Below are positions 24,541 through 38,405 of a DNA stretch of 64,000 bases, in pieces. Source of the DNA: Ailurus styani (Eukaryota; Chordata; Mammalia; Carnivora; Ailuridae). The notes beneath the pieces are model-generated. The model did not search any database and was not told where the DNA came from. It saw nothing but the letters and a program-made list of their open reading frames with translations. The stretch's first letter is position 1. The number at the start of each line of letters is the position of its first letter. The DNA lies in NCBI GenBank assembly GCA_002007465.1, contig LNAC01000032.1:7432519-7496518 (forward strand), read 5' to 3'. A program made the translations under genes and the position numbers.

Positions 24541-27500
24541 GAAGTCATTTATAGCAAATAATACAATAATATAATAGGGAGTGGTTGGAGATTTGAATTT
24601 TTACATGAAACATGGAGTTAAGCATGGTTTAAACATGACAAAAATTAAAATTATATTGTGCAGACTATTTCTGAAATATAACACAGTTAGTGTTCAAATG
24701 TGACCACAATATGGCCTTCAAAAAAGTTTCTTTTGGTTATATTTTGTCTTTTGCATATTGGTTTTGAGATGATTGCTTATTACTATTGTCACGTGTTCCA
24801 TTTTTAGCCATGACTGTGGTAGGATTTAGGCAACCAAATTTTAGAAGCTCCACCAATAATTTTTATGCTCATCTAGGGTTGGGAGTCATGGATATAGGCA
24901 GCTGGCTAGCATGGATGTGCTCCCCCCTACCTCCCACCTGATCCTGTTCCCCAAAGAAATGGTTTGCCTTCCAAGATTGACAGCAACAGCACATCTTTGG
25001 TGAGATTCATTTTTTCACTGTGTGACTGAGGAGATTCGTGGACCCATAATCACAGGGAGGCAGTTCCGAATGCTAGGAACGCTAACCCTTATCAGTTGCC
25101 ATGTATCATATTTGAGGTAAGACTACACTAATAGTATGTGTGTGATTCCAGTTAAGGATAGAAAAGGCCCCTTGGCATAGTCCAAGAAAAAGATACAACG
25201 GGGGTGGGGGGTAGGGTGTGTGACAGGTATGGGAGATGTGAGTATTCTTGACCTGAGACTATTACATGATCTTGTAAGGCAGGGAAAATTAACCAGATAT
25301 TTCCATGTCTTTAAAGAAGCAGCCCTTATGTTCCTCCGGCCTCCTTTCACTTGATTTTGTTCACCTAGTGGGTTTTTAATTAATAATAATATTTCATAGA
25401 AACTTTATTATTTGTCAGGAGTCTAATGAATCCAAGCATTCTAGTCACTGGGAAGGAATCTTCCTCTAGTATAGACTTAATAGATTAAAATTAGGGGTTA
25501 TAAATCACTCTTATACCAACATCATTAACATGACTCAGACTTCAAAACTCTGATCGACTTCAAACCCACTGACAAAATTCAGTTCTCTGACTTGCAATGT
25601 TGATGAACGAACCCTTGAGCACCCTAGGTAGAGATCTGTTTTGGGAAGGGGTGGGAGAGCTGTGCTAGCAGCATATTCTGAAATATCACTGGCATTTTCT
25701 AATTTCAAAACCAACTCAGGAAAACTGATTTTAAAACTGTTTTTGATCCAAACTTTTATCTGGAGGATTCAAAGTCCTCACCATTTTCCCTATATTTTTT
25801 CAGGATGTGAAAACGGAGTTGAAGAAATCTGTTAACTTTCCATGGAAATGGTGCCAATTAATTTTTTCTCTTCCTCAGGAAAATTCCTTGACTTAGCAAT
25901 AATGTAACTTCCTGGCAATCCCTTGACAGTCTTGAATGTAGGGCATCTGAAACACTTATAATTTCAGAGGGAAAATAGTTGGCTTTTGTAATCCCTTTTC
26001 CTTCCAGCATATACTAAGAGAATTAAATAATTTCTTTAACCTTCCTTAGAGAACATGTCTAGTCCCTTTAGAAAATCTTGATTCTGACAAATATGTCATA
26101 AAAGGGCCTTTTTTGTTGTTTGTATTTCAAATAAAGAGATTATCATTGGTGAAGCAGGTACTGCTTTTCCTAGTATACCACGAAATCTCAGGATAATTAA
26201 AGAGTAATCACTAAATCAGGAAAAAGCAGTTTTGATCACCTAGTATGCCCCATGGCCTGGATGGTCATAAATATCTGAAAAGGTTTAGAGAAAAGTGATT
26301 GGACAGAGTAAAGGAAAAAATAAAACTCTTTAATTTTAAAATCTTCCCAATTATTTTTAATTATCTCTTCTGTTCTCATACTAGATTCTGATTTCCCTGC
26401 AGACTGCAGTAATCAGGGAGGTTTTCCAACATTTCACAAGGTTTAATGTTCCTCTTCTCCTTGCAAATAGAACAATATTCTTTTCTGTTCTACAGAATTA
26501 CTTACGTTCAGGGTTAAAGGAATCTAGGGAAACTGCTCTAAGGTGACTAATCTAAAACATCATCAGTAAGTTGGATTTAAATATCCAGAGAGAAAAAAAT
26601 TCATACAAAATTTGTGTAAAATTTTCATATCTTAGCCCTAAAAGAATTTTAAAAATCTACTGATTGTTGATCTCAATGAACAAATTAAGTACCAAAGTAT
26701 GCACAGATATTAATCCAATAAAATATTTTATAATTAGGTTCTTGTTTCCTTTCACTATTCTCCCCTCCCCTTTTTCTCTGGGTACAGAAGGGACTATTTA
26801 TCTGTACATACAGTAGAAGAATGATTGGTCTCTAATAGACACTAGCAGCCTTTCCTTATGGTGCTTTCTGAGGGTAACCAGAGGACAATTGGTAAGAGTG
26901 AGAATTCCAAGGATCTCTTCGTTCCTCTTGCTACTTGTCACCTTCCTTCATCTCTGGTGGCCGTCCTCACATTTGCCCCCTCAATTCTAACAGAATTTAA
27001 TTAAAACATGATAATTGAGTAATTTATTTAAAAACACCTCAGGGAAATTTTCTCCTAAAGAGCTCAAAGCATCAGCTCCCTTTGTTCTTTCCAAAACTCT
27101 GTGAGGTATGTGGGGGAGTCCCGATAGGAATAATCTCTACTTTGCTAATTCCTCAGGAACTGTTTGACTCTAATTGTAGAATGATCTCATATGGAAGTCT
27201 GCACTTATTTCTTGAGAGAAGTAAAGGTACAGTGGAAGGATAATAGTAACCTTAAGAAGATAAATATTTTCCCTCAAATTATGAAATCACTAGAAATGGA
27301 GAGCTGTCAAATAGAGGTTTTTGTTTGGGTTTTTTGCATATAAATTTGTAAGCAGTATATCTATGTGCTCGGGGCCAGAAATTCAGCTTCATCATGTGCT
27401 GCATTCAAGCATCACGTATTTAATTGGAAGAATGACCTAAGTACGACCTTGCTGCTGTGGGAATTGCCAATTGAAGTGATGGGTAAAGATCACTCATTTA

Positions 27501-28477
27501 AGGACATACATGTGTTTGGAGGACAACCCATGATGTTCTAGGAGCAGGCCCACCGAGGTTGTGTATTTCGTAGCTCGGTGGGGTGAGAAGTGGGTGCAGT
27601 CAGTACTAGCCATCTCTATGATGACACATAGGGACACTGGTGGCGAGGGGAGGGGGCGGGTGGTGTGTTTAGTGGCTACTGTGAGATAAGCTCTTGGTTT
27701 TATTTTAATGTCTCTCTCAGTAATTTACTGGTAGCAATTTTAAGGCAATGCTATTTTGGAGTGAAGTTATTTCCTAGGTGTGTTGAGATTATTGATGATC
27801 AGAACCAGCCCCATACATCTGTCACCTTTTACGTTTTTCATTTTTGAACTTTAATCAAGCTCTTATTATCAGGGGAAAATCATAATAAATAACCTGCTAG
27901 AGTTTCTCTTTTCAATTGGAACCATGTATGTCAGGGAAAACTGGAGGCAGTGGCCTCTTTGTAGAGCAAGAGGAAATTTTTTCTACTGCATGTGATGTCT
28001 CTGTAACTACAGTTTTCAGCTCTTTTCTGCATGACAAGTAAGTGTTCCCAAAACTGCTGGATCAAGGGTGGAGGACAAGAGAATAGAGAGACAAGGGTCC
28101 AATCTTTGATTGGAGTTCAATGCAGAGGACAGAAATCCCACGCTGGTTACCTTCTCTGGGGAATCCATCATTTGTCCCCCCCGCCCCCGCCCCACACAAC
28201 TTACACTCCAGAGGCTTCTCTCTAATGGTCCAAGAAAGCAAGGTCTCCACGCAGGTTAGAGAATTTGTCTTACTTGACCTTCCTAGAGCCCTGGTAACGA
28301 CATCATCAACACCACCACAAACATGTTCACATGGCTGTTTCTTGCCTTTATTAATTGAAATAATTTTCTTATATTAATCTTATGACAAAATTATATTTCT
28401 GCAAGACACTAATTAAACAGTAAGACTAATCAGGCACACAATTATTTACTTAAATAAGCTGAAGTTCAAGTCAGTAC

Positions 28478-28543
28478 CTTGTCTCTTAGGAACATGGAAC
28501 TTGTCACCATCAGACTGTTTTCTGGCTGTCTTTTGTTGAAACA
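28478..28543 (-). CDS. BANK1: BANK1 small coding exon (VFQQKTAR...)
   Basis: This 66-nt exon is phase 1 to phase 1. The acceptor is preceded by a strong T-run (TTTTTTTTTACAG) and the donor is CAAG|GTACTG. It encodes VFQQKTARKQ, then SDGDKFHVPKRQ: 22 residues, basic and probably disordered. It follows directly from ...TPYIAQ of the previous exon, as in BANK1. It is too short to show as an ORF and was found by searching for the expected continuation. It is isolated by introns of about 13 kb and 10.7 kb. Its symmetric phase would make it a frame-neutral cassette exon; whether it is skipped cannot be seen here. Confidence 0.9.
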
Positions 28544-31500
28544 CTGTAAAAAAAAATAGCACGTAATATTTATTGAACACAAACAAAAAAAAGAACATAC
28601 TGTGGAAGTCTCCAGGAAACTAGAATGCAATACCTCATTTTCCTTAGTAGCAATTCTTGAATTGTATTAGTTTTGAGTAGGAGGATTATTAAATTTACAT
28701 TTTTCTCATTTGCGCAGCTTATCAGTCATTTCGAAAAGCATTTTCTTTAGGCAGAAGAGTGTAATGCTGATGGAACACCTCGTTAAACTATTTAAATCAA
28801 GACATGATTCCATTCGGATATCAGGTAAATCTAAAAAGTGCATTTTGTTAAAAGTGATAAATGTTAAAATCACATGAAAAATTCCATTTGCACAGAAATT
28901 ACTCATGCTGACTTTCTGGTGATAAGCAAGGATAATGACTGTTTCTTCTTAAACAGATGAAAAGACTGCTGTATTTCACAGATGTAATAATAAAAAAGAC
29001 ACTTTATTCTTGCATCATCTAGCCAGAACTCAGACCTATTAAAGCAGCTTATTCGAATTACTTCATTATCTGAAAAGCGCTTTGTTCTCATTTATTATTT
29101 CTCACACGAAATTCTGTGAGACAAGTTAGCATTACTCACCCCATTTTGCAGATGAAAGATAAAATTGATTGTTTAATATTTATTGAGCACCCACAAAGTT
29201 ACATATAGCTTCTGGCATTTGTTAATGAAAAAGCCTATACCCTTTACAACTTGACTTTAGAAATCGAACATCCCGGAGTTCGTTCCATTTATTTTTTATG
29301 GGTAGTCTGAATTACAGGGTTTGGGAACTGCTAGAGGCCTTGGAGACTGAGTCCAACCTTATATGTTTAAAGATGAGGGAGGTGGAAGTTTTACTAGCTT
29401 GTAAAAGGGCTAAGTAATTTCGCAATGATCCCAGAACTGTTGTTAGTAGAGATGTGATTTAGAGCCTCGAGCGTTTAACTTCGATCTATGGCTTGGTTCT
29501 CCACAGCACTGCTGTCTCTTCTTTTCCGTATTTCCTTTGAAAGATGAAGAAGGAAATAGAGGGAGGGGTTTCAGAAGAACCCTTGAGCATTTCCAGCATG
29601 CTTGGGTTTCTGGTTCCTCTTAGCTGCTCACCAGACTTTCCTGGGATAATGGAGCTGAGGCATGAGGGAGGGAGCGAGCCGTCCAGAAGGATGGTGCTTG
29701 ACCACTCTGATTGGAAGAGGCAGCCCAGCAGTTGTCTCATATCCTCTGTCTTTAGTTTTAATATTCTTTAGAACTATTATCTATTAACAAGGTCACACTT
29801 GTGTTAAATCCAGATGACATTTTTTTGAATTTAAAAAATTGCCCCAAATCCTATCACATCAAAAGTGACTTATTAAGGGTATTTAGTTTGCCACCTATTG
29901 TCAAGACAAAGAGTACTCTGCCCTATTGTCTTCTTTCAAACAGGAAAAACAACTATATTTTCAAACTATAATGTGTTTAAGAAAAATTGTACTCATGAAA
30001 TAACATTTCTGGTTGAAAATCAATTTTCTGCTTCAAGTCAGTATTTGGAAAACATGCTAAATATAACTTAATGGCAAGTTCTGGGTTTGTGGTTTATATT
30101 TTTCCTTAAATAAAATGTAATGATGGCTATACGGTGTGTGAATATATTTTAGGATATTAGAAACATTTTTACAAGTACTGCTTGATTTTTTTTTCATTGG
30201 CTAGTTCTAAAAAGTCTTGAAAAAATGAAACAGTTTTGAAATTTTAATAACAGGAGGAGTCTGCGTGCTTTTTCTTTTATTGCCAATATTTTAAAAATAA
30301 TAACTGAAAATGTCTAAGACAAAAAAGGCTGTAGTCTGGCATCATTAATATGGAAAATAATCTGAATCCAAAGATAAATCTGGACAACAAATTCTCCAAA
30401 TAAAGAGTACATCGATGGATCAGTTTTAACAATTCTGCTGCATTTTGAAGCTACAGAGTTCTTGAAATTAGTTTTTCTGGATTTTTGGCATTGACTTGTT
30501 AAAAATCATTTTACATCCTGTATGTGGTTCTGCAGACAACAAATGGCCAGCATGTGTGAAATGCAGTAAATTCGATACAAGTCAACAATCTCTCTCAGTT
30601 TCTAACCTTAGAATTATAAAGAGTGTTTATTTCTTGTTGAGATTTCACCATGCTTCCAGCTGGAAGAGGCTGGGATCTGATGGAAGATTGGGAGGGGAGT
30701 TGGGTGTCTGAGAAGGATGGTTATCAAAGTGCTGAAAACAGAACTTTTTAAAAGCAGGGTGTGTATCCCATCACACCCCACATACAAAGGCCCTTTCTCC
30801 CCGATAATCTCTCCTGAAATTCCCTCTTAACTCACCTTGAGCTGCACCCATTCCAAAGGGCCCCTTCCTACACACAAGCCTCATTTCCTTACAAAGACAC
30901 AATTAGCACATTACCAAACACACTGTTTTCTCAACTCATGGAGGTTAGGAGGTATTTTTGAATGTGAGGTAATCTTGGAAAAAGACCTATATTAACTTGT
31001 CTCCTGAAGAAAGAGCTATTCCATCAAAATGATCACTGACTCAAACATGCATAACAAGGAAACAGACTCTGTTAGCCTTGGGAAAAGGATAGATAGATAT
31101 AAAATTCTAGAATGAGTTGATCTTTCTTTTTTATGGTTAATATTAGCTGAAACATTTTAAATTTACCAGTAAAACCTTTGTCCTAAAAAGCTTTATATGC
31201 TTTCTATTTACCATGCTCGCTGACACAAACCTTTAAAAAAAGTAAGTGTAAAATCCATGATATCCTGAGAATTGAACATTGGGTTATGGGTCACTCAGCT
31301 TTATATATGAAAGTACATATTTTGTACAAGATTTGTGGTGAATAAGCAGGAGAGTCTGTTTTAAATGTGCAGAAATTGGAAAAGAAAAAAAAAAAAAGGA
31401 AACCACCTGTATGCCTGAATGCTAACCAACTTGGCTCCGGAGAAGGGGAATAGTTTTGTCTTAATGTTAACAACATGTGACATGGGAAAATGGCTTTCCG

Positions 31501-32909
31501 CTCCTGGGCCTTTATTTTCTTGCTGATAAAGGTGGAGCTCAGATGAGATGATGTCTGATGTCTCACTCAGTTCTGATACTCTAAGATGCTACCAATTCTT
31601 ATTTCTCAAGTCACTCCAGGCCCTGTAGTGCCTGGATAAATTCTTAAGTATGAATTTAAATAGGGGGCTTTGTTTTGAGGAAGAGGTTATTTGTACAGAG
31701 GGCTTAGATTAATAGAAAAACTAGAAAGTTAATTCACAGACCAAGGTTAATTTTTTATTTAATATGGAGGTGATCCTGTCCCTAGGTGTTTGAATTCTTA
31801 CAGGATACTATCTTTTTTTAAATCACATTTTACTGCATCAATGTTCAAAAAATGTTAAGGCAATTATGACATACATCAACTTTGGTGACTCTATCTCAGT
31901 GAAATCTTATTTTTCTCTTCCTACCTAAAATTGGAATTTGAGAAGAAAGGAAAATGAATACATTATTAGTAGTTGTCACCACCTTTAAACATTAAAAAAA
32001 AGTCCATAGAGAAAGAAAAACAATTTTTGAAGTTCAAAATAATCTCAAACAATGCAAATGTCCCAAATACCATCCCCATTTATCTTAAATATTGGCAGAA
32101 CAACTTCTATAAAATTTTCTCTAGAATAGAAATGACACTAAATGGAAAAAATTAGCATACTATTAAATATTCAAGACATTAAGCAAAGCAGAACTATCAG
32201 AAGAACAGAGGAGGAGGAGAAGATGAAATATAACGAATTCACTGGTACTATTTGTCTTTCCAGGTTGCTTTTGCGAGAACATTCTTCATGTCAACCTCAT
32301 TCGTGGCCCATCTCAAGCTTGGACTTTTCCAAAACCACCCTCCTTAAAACATCTGACAAAACTTATTTGGATTTTTTTTGTAAGTGGCTAAGGTAATGGA
32401 AAGTCTGTGCAATAGCCAAATGCATTCATAAAGATGTGGCTTATGAACAAAAAACACCCTGATGTTCCATGCCCATTAGAAGTGCAACATAAAATGTTTA
32501 AAGCTACCACTGATGATTATTCTCAAAATGAGAGATCTGGTATAAAAACATGGACAAATTTGTATTGTGCCCTGGGTTCTCAAATGATATTGTGCAGGTA
32601 GTAGCAGTGTGTTTAATATTCACTCAATAAACTTTCATTACGTTGCTGTGTGAACAACTACAGTGTTAGGCAAAGGCAAATAAGATCCAGTCATAGTTTC
32701 CACAATGTACTCCATTTTGATGTGTTCATTTAAAAGCAAAGGTCAAATGTGTCCTTAGTGCCTACTGATCAGAGAGGATAGAGATGAGAAACAATCAGGG
32801 AGGGCAAAGGTAGTAATTTGACCCTTGTAGCTTTACTCTTCTTACCTTGTTCCCCCAATTTGCACCCTATGAAAGGTAATCACAGAAATGTAGAATGAGG
32901 CAAAGACAA

Positions 32910-32947
32910 GACAAAACAAAACAAAAAAACAAAAACAAAAACAAAAC
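32910..32947. repeat. (CAAAA)n simple repeat
   Basis: CAAAACAAAACAAAAAAACA-type A/C repetition with no attached element recognised. Confidence 0.85.
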
Positions 32948-33553
32948 CCTAAACACTGTAAACAACCCCTTTAAACAACATCCCTAGTAATTTTCCTTTT
33001 GTTTTAAAGAAAAGTGGTTTGGGTTGCCAAGAAGCCACTATAATACTCTGGAAAGTATGATGAGTTCATCTTTTGGTTCATGCTTGGTGATTACCAAAAG
33101 TAACTTCTCTGGCCTCTTTTTATCCCTATATCAGGAACTGTTGCTATCTTAAGAGGTAACCAATATGACCTGGTCACACTCGCTTTGAACAGGCATTAAA
33201 TACTAATGCTATTAAGACTCAAACTATAGAAATGCAGATTGAAAACTCTAAAAGCACAGGGCTGTCCCACTTGCTCTATGTAGTGTTCATTATTGATATT
33301 TCATAAATAACTTGTTAAAGTCATGCAAGATGAGATACTGGCATATGAAATTCAAGGTAAGAAGCCAAAGTCACACCAACTGAAAAGATCTAGCAGGTCT
33401 TGTCATCTCTGTGTCTACAGAATACCTTCCATCATGCTGATGACCATTTTTGCATCCTACTCTGCTGTGCCAGCTGTGTAACTATGTCATTTCAATTCCC
33501 ATGAAAACTCTATGCAGGAGTTTTGTTTTGTTACTTTTTGTTTTGTTTTATTT

Positions 33554-33764
33554 ATTTATTTATTTTTAAAGATTTTATTTATTTATTTGACACAGAGAGA
33601 GAGAGATCACAAATAGGCAGAGAGGCAGGCAGAGAGACAAGGAGAGGAGGAAGCAGGCTCCCTGCTGAGCAGAGAGCCCGATGCGGGCCTCGATCCCAGG
33701 ACGCTGAGATCATGACCTGAGCCGAAAGCAGAGGCTTTAACCCACTGAGCCACCCAGGCGGCCC
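33554..33764 (-). mobile_element. Can-SINE, young subtype
   Basis: On the minus strand it is a full-length head (GGCCGCCTGGGTGGCTCAGT) through GCATCGGGCTCTCTGCTCAG to an (ATTT)n tail. GTTTTATTT flanks both ends (33545-33553 and 33765-33773) as a short likely TSD. It is close to the subtype at 10869. Confidence 0.93.
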
Positions 33765-34167
33765 GTTTTATTTTTTAATAAATGATGCAAGCCTATATCA
33801 TTTGCACAAAGCCACACCACTTTTTAAGTGGCTCAGTCATGATTCAAATTCAGTTTAATCCAGCTTCACAATCTTCATGAATTTCACTCCACCATGCTGC
33901 TGGTCCCTCCAAGGGGGCTCTTCTCAGTGTGCCAACCCCACAGAACTTCTTGTTTTTCTCCAACTACTACATATTTAGAGGAAAAAAGATCTACACACTT
34001 AAAGTGCTGGTGGAAAATATTGTGAATTTAGGAAATCTAACATGAGAAAAAAGACAACTCATGTGGCTAGCTCTTTGATCCAACTATGATTTCATGTTCA
34101 AATGACCATTCTCTGAAGTACTCTATTCAGATGTTTACATTGTCTTAACATGGGAACTACCCATGTC

Positions 34168-34380
34168 ATGGTTTCTCAACCTTGGCACTGCTGACATTTT
34201 GAATGGGGTAATTCTTTGTGATGGGGTCTTTCCTGAGCCTTGTAGGAAGGATTAGTGGCATGCCTGGCCTCTATGAACTAGATGCCATTAGGACTGTCCC
34301 AGGGTTGATAACTGAAAATGTTCCTAAACATCGCCAAATGTCTATGGGGAGGCAAATCGCCACTAGTTAAGAACTATTCT
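34168..34380 (-). mobile_element. MER5A hAT-Charlie element
   Basis: GGTTTCTCAACCTTGGCACT at one end, GAACTAGATGCCATTAGGAC and ATCGCCAAATGTCTATGGGG inside, and GTTAAGAACTATTCT at the other end: the complete MER5A order. Confidence 0.88.
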
Positions 34381-35989
34381 AGGCCAATTAAACTTCTTAC
34401 TAAAGAGATATTGAACTGAAACTCTATAAGCATCAAAAGTTAAGGGGAAAAAGACCAGAATTCATTCTGCTCCTGAATGAAATTTAAGTGCTTGATAATA
34501 TTTGCCCTTATTTTCACATGTAATGTAAACCTTTTAATGTCAGTTTGCACCACAGTTGATTCCTCTTTCTCCCTTTGCTAATATGAAGGAATTGAATTTC
34601 TGGAAGATGGGGCTGGAAAAGTTCTTCGTTATTATGCCAACACTCTAACAGATGGTCAGCAAAGCCCTTCATAGGTTTCATTCAATATTGCTGTGATGTG
34701 CTGCTTTGAGAAGGACAGAAAACTAATCAAAACCCCTGGGTTACACAGGCAGGCTTGATTCTCTCTGAAGGACAGTGCGAGCACAGTTCTGAACAACTGT
34801 TCCTTTTCAGAGGTATACCAGCACCCTATCAAGGAAAGGGGAGAGGCGGAGAGTCACAGGGGGGATAGAGGGACACTGGGCTTACAAATAGAATGATAAA
34901 TATGTCCCTCTGTCCTGAGAGCATTTGTGATATACATACTAAGTCTAAGTTGAAGCTAAATGGCTTGGACAAATTTACCCAGCCAGAGAGTAGGATCCAA
35001 GGCACTTGACCTAAGGCCTACTTTAATCCACTTGACCACATTTCTTCACTGATGAGGACAGAGACCACTTAGTTCTCTCACATATACAATGATACAGATT
35101 AATTTTCCTAAAAGATTCTACAAGGTATTTTTTTCTGTTTGCATTTCAATTACAGTGTATGTGATCAATCTCAAGTACAAATGAACTGCAAGTGGAAAAT
35201 TTCTGAGAGCAACTGAGTTGTACTTGACATTTTGGGGTCCCAGTAGCTGAGTATCTCTCAAAAAGGTCATATACAACTTTGTTGCTCTGCAAAATGCCAA
35301 GGGCAACTCAGTAGCAATTCAAAATTGAAAGGGAAATTGCATTCTACCCCAAACCAGCAACACAGACTCTGAAGAAGGAACTTGGTTCTATTAATTGTAT
35401 GAGGGGAAAATGGGAAATTACCCAGTGATGTTAAAGAAATTTCCCCAATAGGCAGTCATCTCTTTGCATGATTTATGGATATAGCTTTATTACCAATCTT
35501 ATACACTATGCAGAGTGTTAATTTTCTTTCCTTGATTAGTCTTAAATCAAAAATTCTGTCATTAAGGAGGACTGCAAATCCATAGTAATTCCTCCATATT
35601 CTTGAAACTTAATGAACCTGATCCTTTGCCATATTATAGGGGGGAAAATGTGGAGAGAACGCAACATTTGAAAGCACGCAGACTTCAAAAACTTCCATTT
35701 AAGAAAAATAAATTATTCTTTTGTTGTTGTTCACCCAAAATTAGGTTGAATATGACAGGAATTGAATAAAAAATCAGAAACATATCTCTTAATAAAATGA
35801 ACCATGGGTTTAGTTTTGCATTAATAAGTTACATTTTCAGGGGCAATGGTCGAAATAGAACCTCTCTATTATGTTATGCTGTGTGAAAGGGGTTAGAATG
35901 CTTAGCCGTATGTGAGTATCCCAGAACTTTGTCCCATTTCGTATGACCTCCCTTTTCACATTAGTTGTACTTCAAACATAGGATGGTTT

Positions 35990-36405
35990 AACTGACAAGA
36001 CAAATACTATACGATTTCACTAATACATGAAATCTAAAATAAATAATTACATGAATAAACAAACAAAAAGAATCAGATCTATAAATACAGGGAACAAACT
36101 GATGGTTGCCAGAGGGGAAGGTGTTTGTGTGTGTGGGGGTGCAAAATGGGAGAAGGGGAGTGGGAGGTACAGGCTTCCAGTTACGGAATGAATAAGTCAT
36201 GGACATAAAAGGCACAGCATAGGAAATATGGTCAACGGTATTGTAATAGCATTGTGTGGTGACAGATGGTAGCTACACTTGTGATGAGCATAGCATCATG
36301 TAGAAAGAAGCTGAATCATTGTGTTGTACACCTGAAACTAATGTGACACTGTGTGTCAACCATACTCAAAAAAACCAAACCAAACCAAACCAAACCATAA
36401 GGTGG
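35990..36405 (+). mobile_element. L1 3' end with (AAACC)n tail
   Basis: It has carnivore-type L1 3' UTR sequence, including TGATGGTTGCCAGAGGGGAA and TTGTGTTGTACACCTGAAAC, then TGTGTCAACCATACTC, followed by about five AAACC units in place of a plain poly-A. It is 5'-truncated within the 3' UTR and non-coding. Confidence 0.85.
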
Positions 36406-36784
36406 TCTAAAACTAGAGAAATTTAGGAATTAATAGATTGGCATATTATTCTGACCATCCTCCAGAGTGTTAATAAAGTGTCCTAATGAACCACATTGAT
36501 GTGGTTTTTGTCACTTTTATATTTCTTTCATCTTTGTATTCATTCAATTAATATTCATTAAATACTCATAGTTTCTACTATGAATTCAGTACTAAACTTG
36601 GTACCAAAGATACAATGATGGGCAAACCCAGAAAAAGATGGTCTCTTCCTCCATGGATCTTGTGGGTCAGAGAAGGAAATAAATATTAATATATAAACCA
36701 GAAATAAATGTATTAATAGAGGAAATTTGTGGTGGGAACCAGACTGATCTAGTAGTTCCAAATCCTACATCTTCCTCTTCTTAA

Positions 36785-36890
36785 TTTCATCACCATGGGC
36801 AAGACATTGAAACTCACTGAACATCGGTTCTGTCATCTGCAAAATGAGGCTATCAATGCCAATCAGGTAGGACTGTTGTGTGAATTAGAA
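36785..36890 (-). repeat. MIR fragment
   Basis: GGGCAAGACATTGAAACTCA and CTGTCATCTGCAAAATGAGG are the reverse MIR 3' half; a SINE follows directly. Confidence 0.7.
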
Positions 36891-36901
36891 ATTATCATGA
36901 A

Positions 36902-37089
36902 TGGGGCAGCTCAGTGGGTTAAAACCTCTGCCTTCGGCTCAGGTCATGATCTCAGGGTCCTGAGATCGAGCCCCACATCGAGCTCCCTGCTGAGTGGGGA
37001 ACCTGCTTCCTCCTCTCTCTCTGCCTGCCTCTCTGCCTACTTGTGATCTCTCTCTGTGTAAATAAGTAAATAAAATCTTAAAAAAAAAA
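36902..37089 (+). mobile_element. Can-SINE with 15-bp TSD and shortened head
   Basis: AGAAATTATCATGAA is duplicated at 36887-36901 and 37090-37104. The head reads GGGGCAGCTCAGTGGG, lacking about ten bases of the usual CGCCTGGGTG block that overlaps the A-box region. The body is of the TGCCTGCCTCTCTGCCTACT subtype. Confidence 0.96.
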
Positions 37090-37329
37090 AGAAATTATCA
37101 TGAAAGTTGTCTCACAGTAATTGTTAGAAGAAGTAGACTAAGACTATAAGGAGTAGATAAGTAGAATTGTCCCTTTAGAGGACAGGATATCCTCCTCCTC
37201 CTTCTCCATATCTAATAGCTTCCCTAGCCTCTGACTCCACCAGAATCCAGGAAGCACACATTTTTTTTCTATAAAGTTAGTTTAAGTCATTGTCTGCTCA
37301 GAAATGGAGGACAGACAAAGTAGAATTGC

Positions 37330-37545
37330 TTTTAATTATGACCTATAGAGTGTGTACCACATACCAAATATTGTGCTGGGTAATGGCTAATTGTATCTCA
37401 CTTAAAGATTATAAGCAATCCTTGAAGTAGATATTATTTTTATTCCAAACTTACAATGAGGAAATGGAACCTCAGATATAAGAAGTTATTTGCTTAGGTA
37501 ACAGCAGCTGAATCTGAATACTTTCTGCAAAGCTGTAACAGGGAA
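37330..37545 (+). repeat. MIR
   Basis: ATACCAAATATTGTGCTGGG, TTACAATGAGGAAATGGAAC and GCTTAGGTAACAGCAGCTGA occur in MIR order. Confidence 0.7.
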
Positions 37546-37649
37546 ACCCAGTTTTCCTCCTGTCTTTCTTTTATGTGTGTCTCTTTCACTTTCTACACCT
37601 CTACCACACCTCTACCACACTCACAACACTTCACTTCAGTCACTTATGG

Positions 37650-38405
37650 TCACCAAATATGCAGAGGTTCCCCCCCATCAGGCAATTCTATGAGACCAGT
37701 TGAATGTCCCACAATTTAACTCAATTCTGACACTACCTGGCGATAGTGTCAGATCCCACAGGAGAAGGGCTCAGAACCGCGGGGTTGTTTCCACTCTATG
37801 TCAGATGCCAAACACTAGAAGATTTCTAGCTTATCCACAGCTTCTGTCTAATTTGGCTACAAATGGGAGATTCCCATGACTCCGTCTTCAAGTTCAATTT
37901 ATTTGCTAGAGTAACTCACAGAGCTCAGGAAAACACTTACATTTGCCAGTGTATTAAAGGATATGATAAAGGATACAGATGAACAGCTAGATGAAAAGAT
38001 ACATAGGACAAGGCCTGGGAGGGTCCTGAGTGCAAGAACTTCCATCCCCATTGAGTTGGGGCGTGTCAGCCTTCCTGTGTAGATTTGTTTGCCAACATGG
38101 TATCTCTGGGAGTCCCCTCCTATTAGGAGTTTATGGAGTCTTCCTCACATAGGCACTATTGGCATGTTCAGCCCTTCTCCCTTCTCAAGAAAATGGGGAA
38201 CTAAGGCTGAAGATTCCAAGCTCCCAATCATGGCTTGGTGTATTTGATGACTAGCCCTCATCCAGGAGCCATTCAAAAGCCCATTCAGAGTTGCCTCATT
38301 AGAGCAAAAAATTCTCCTGTCATCCAGGAAATCACAAAGGTTTCAGGAGCTCTGTGCCAGGAACCGGGTGTGGACACCAGTAGATGTCTTCTGTGATCTT
38401 GCGAA
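37650..38405. mobile_element. Ancient LTR-like repeat, family unassigned
   Basis: Segments such as GAGTAACTCACAGAGCTCAG, AGGATACAGATGAACAGC and GAGCTCTGTGCCAGGAACCG resemble a common mammalian ERVL-class LTR repeat that I recognise only by pattern. There is no coding capacity; the 109-codon minus ORF in it is accidental. Confidence 0.5.

Larger units (their letters stand above)
17814..28477. other. Large BANK1 intron, few repeats
   Basis: This 10.7 kb intron holds a MIR tail near 18115-18200, two Can-SINEs, a (CA)n, a (CAAAA)n and a 17-bp tandem duplication. The stretch 22000-22600 is strikingly AT-rich. About 23000-28000 shows nothing I can assign beyond these. Confidence 0.6.
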
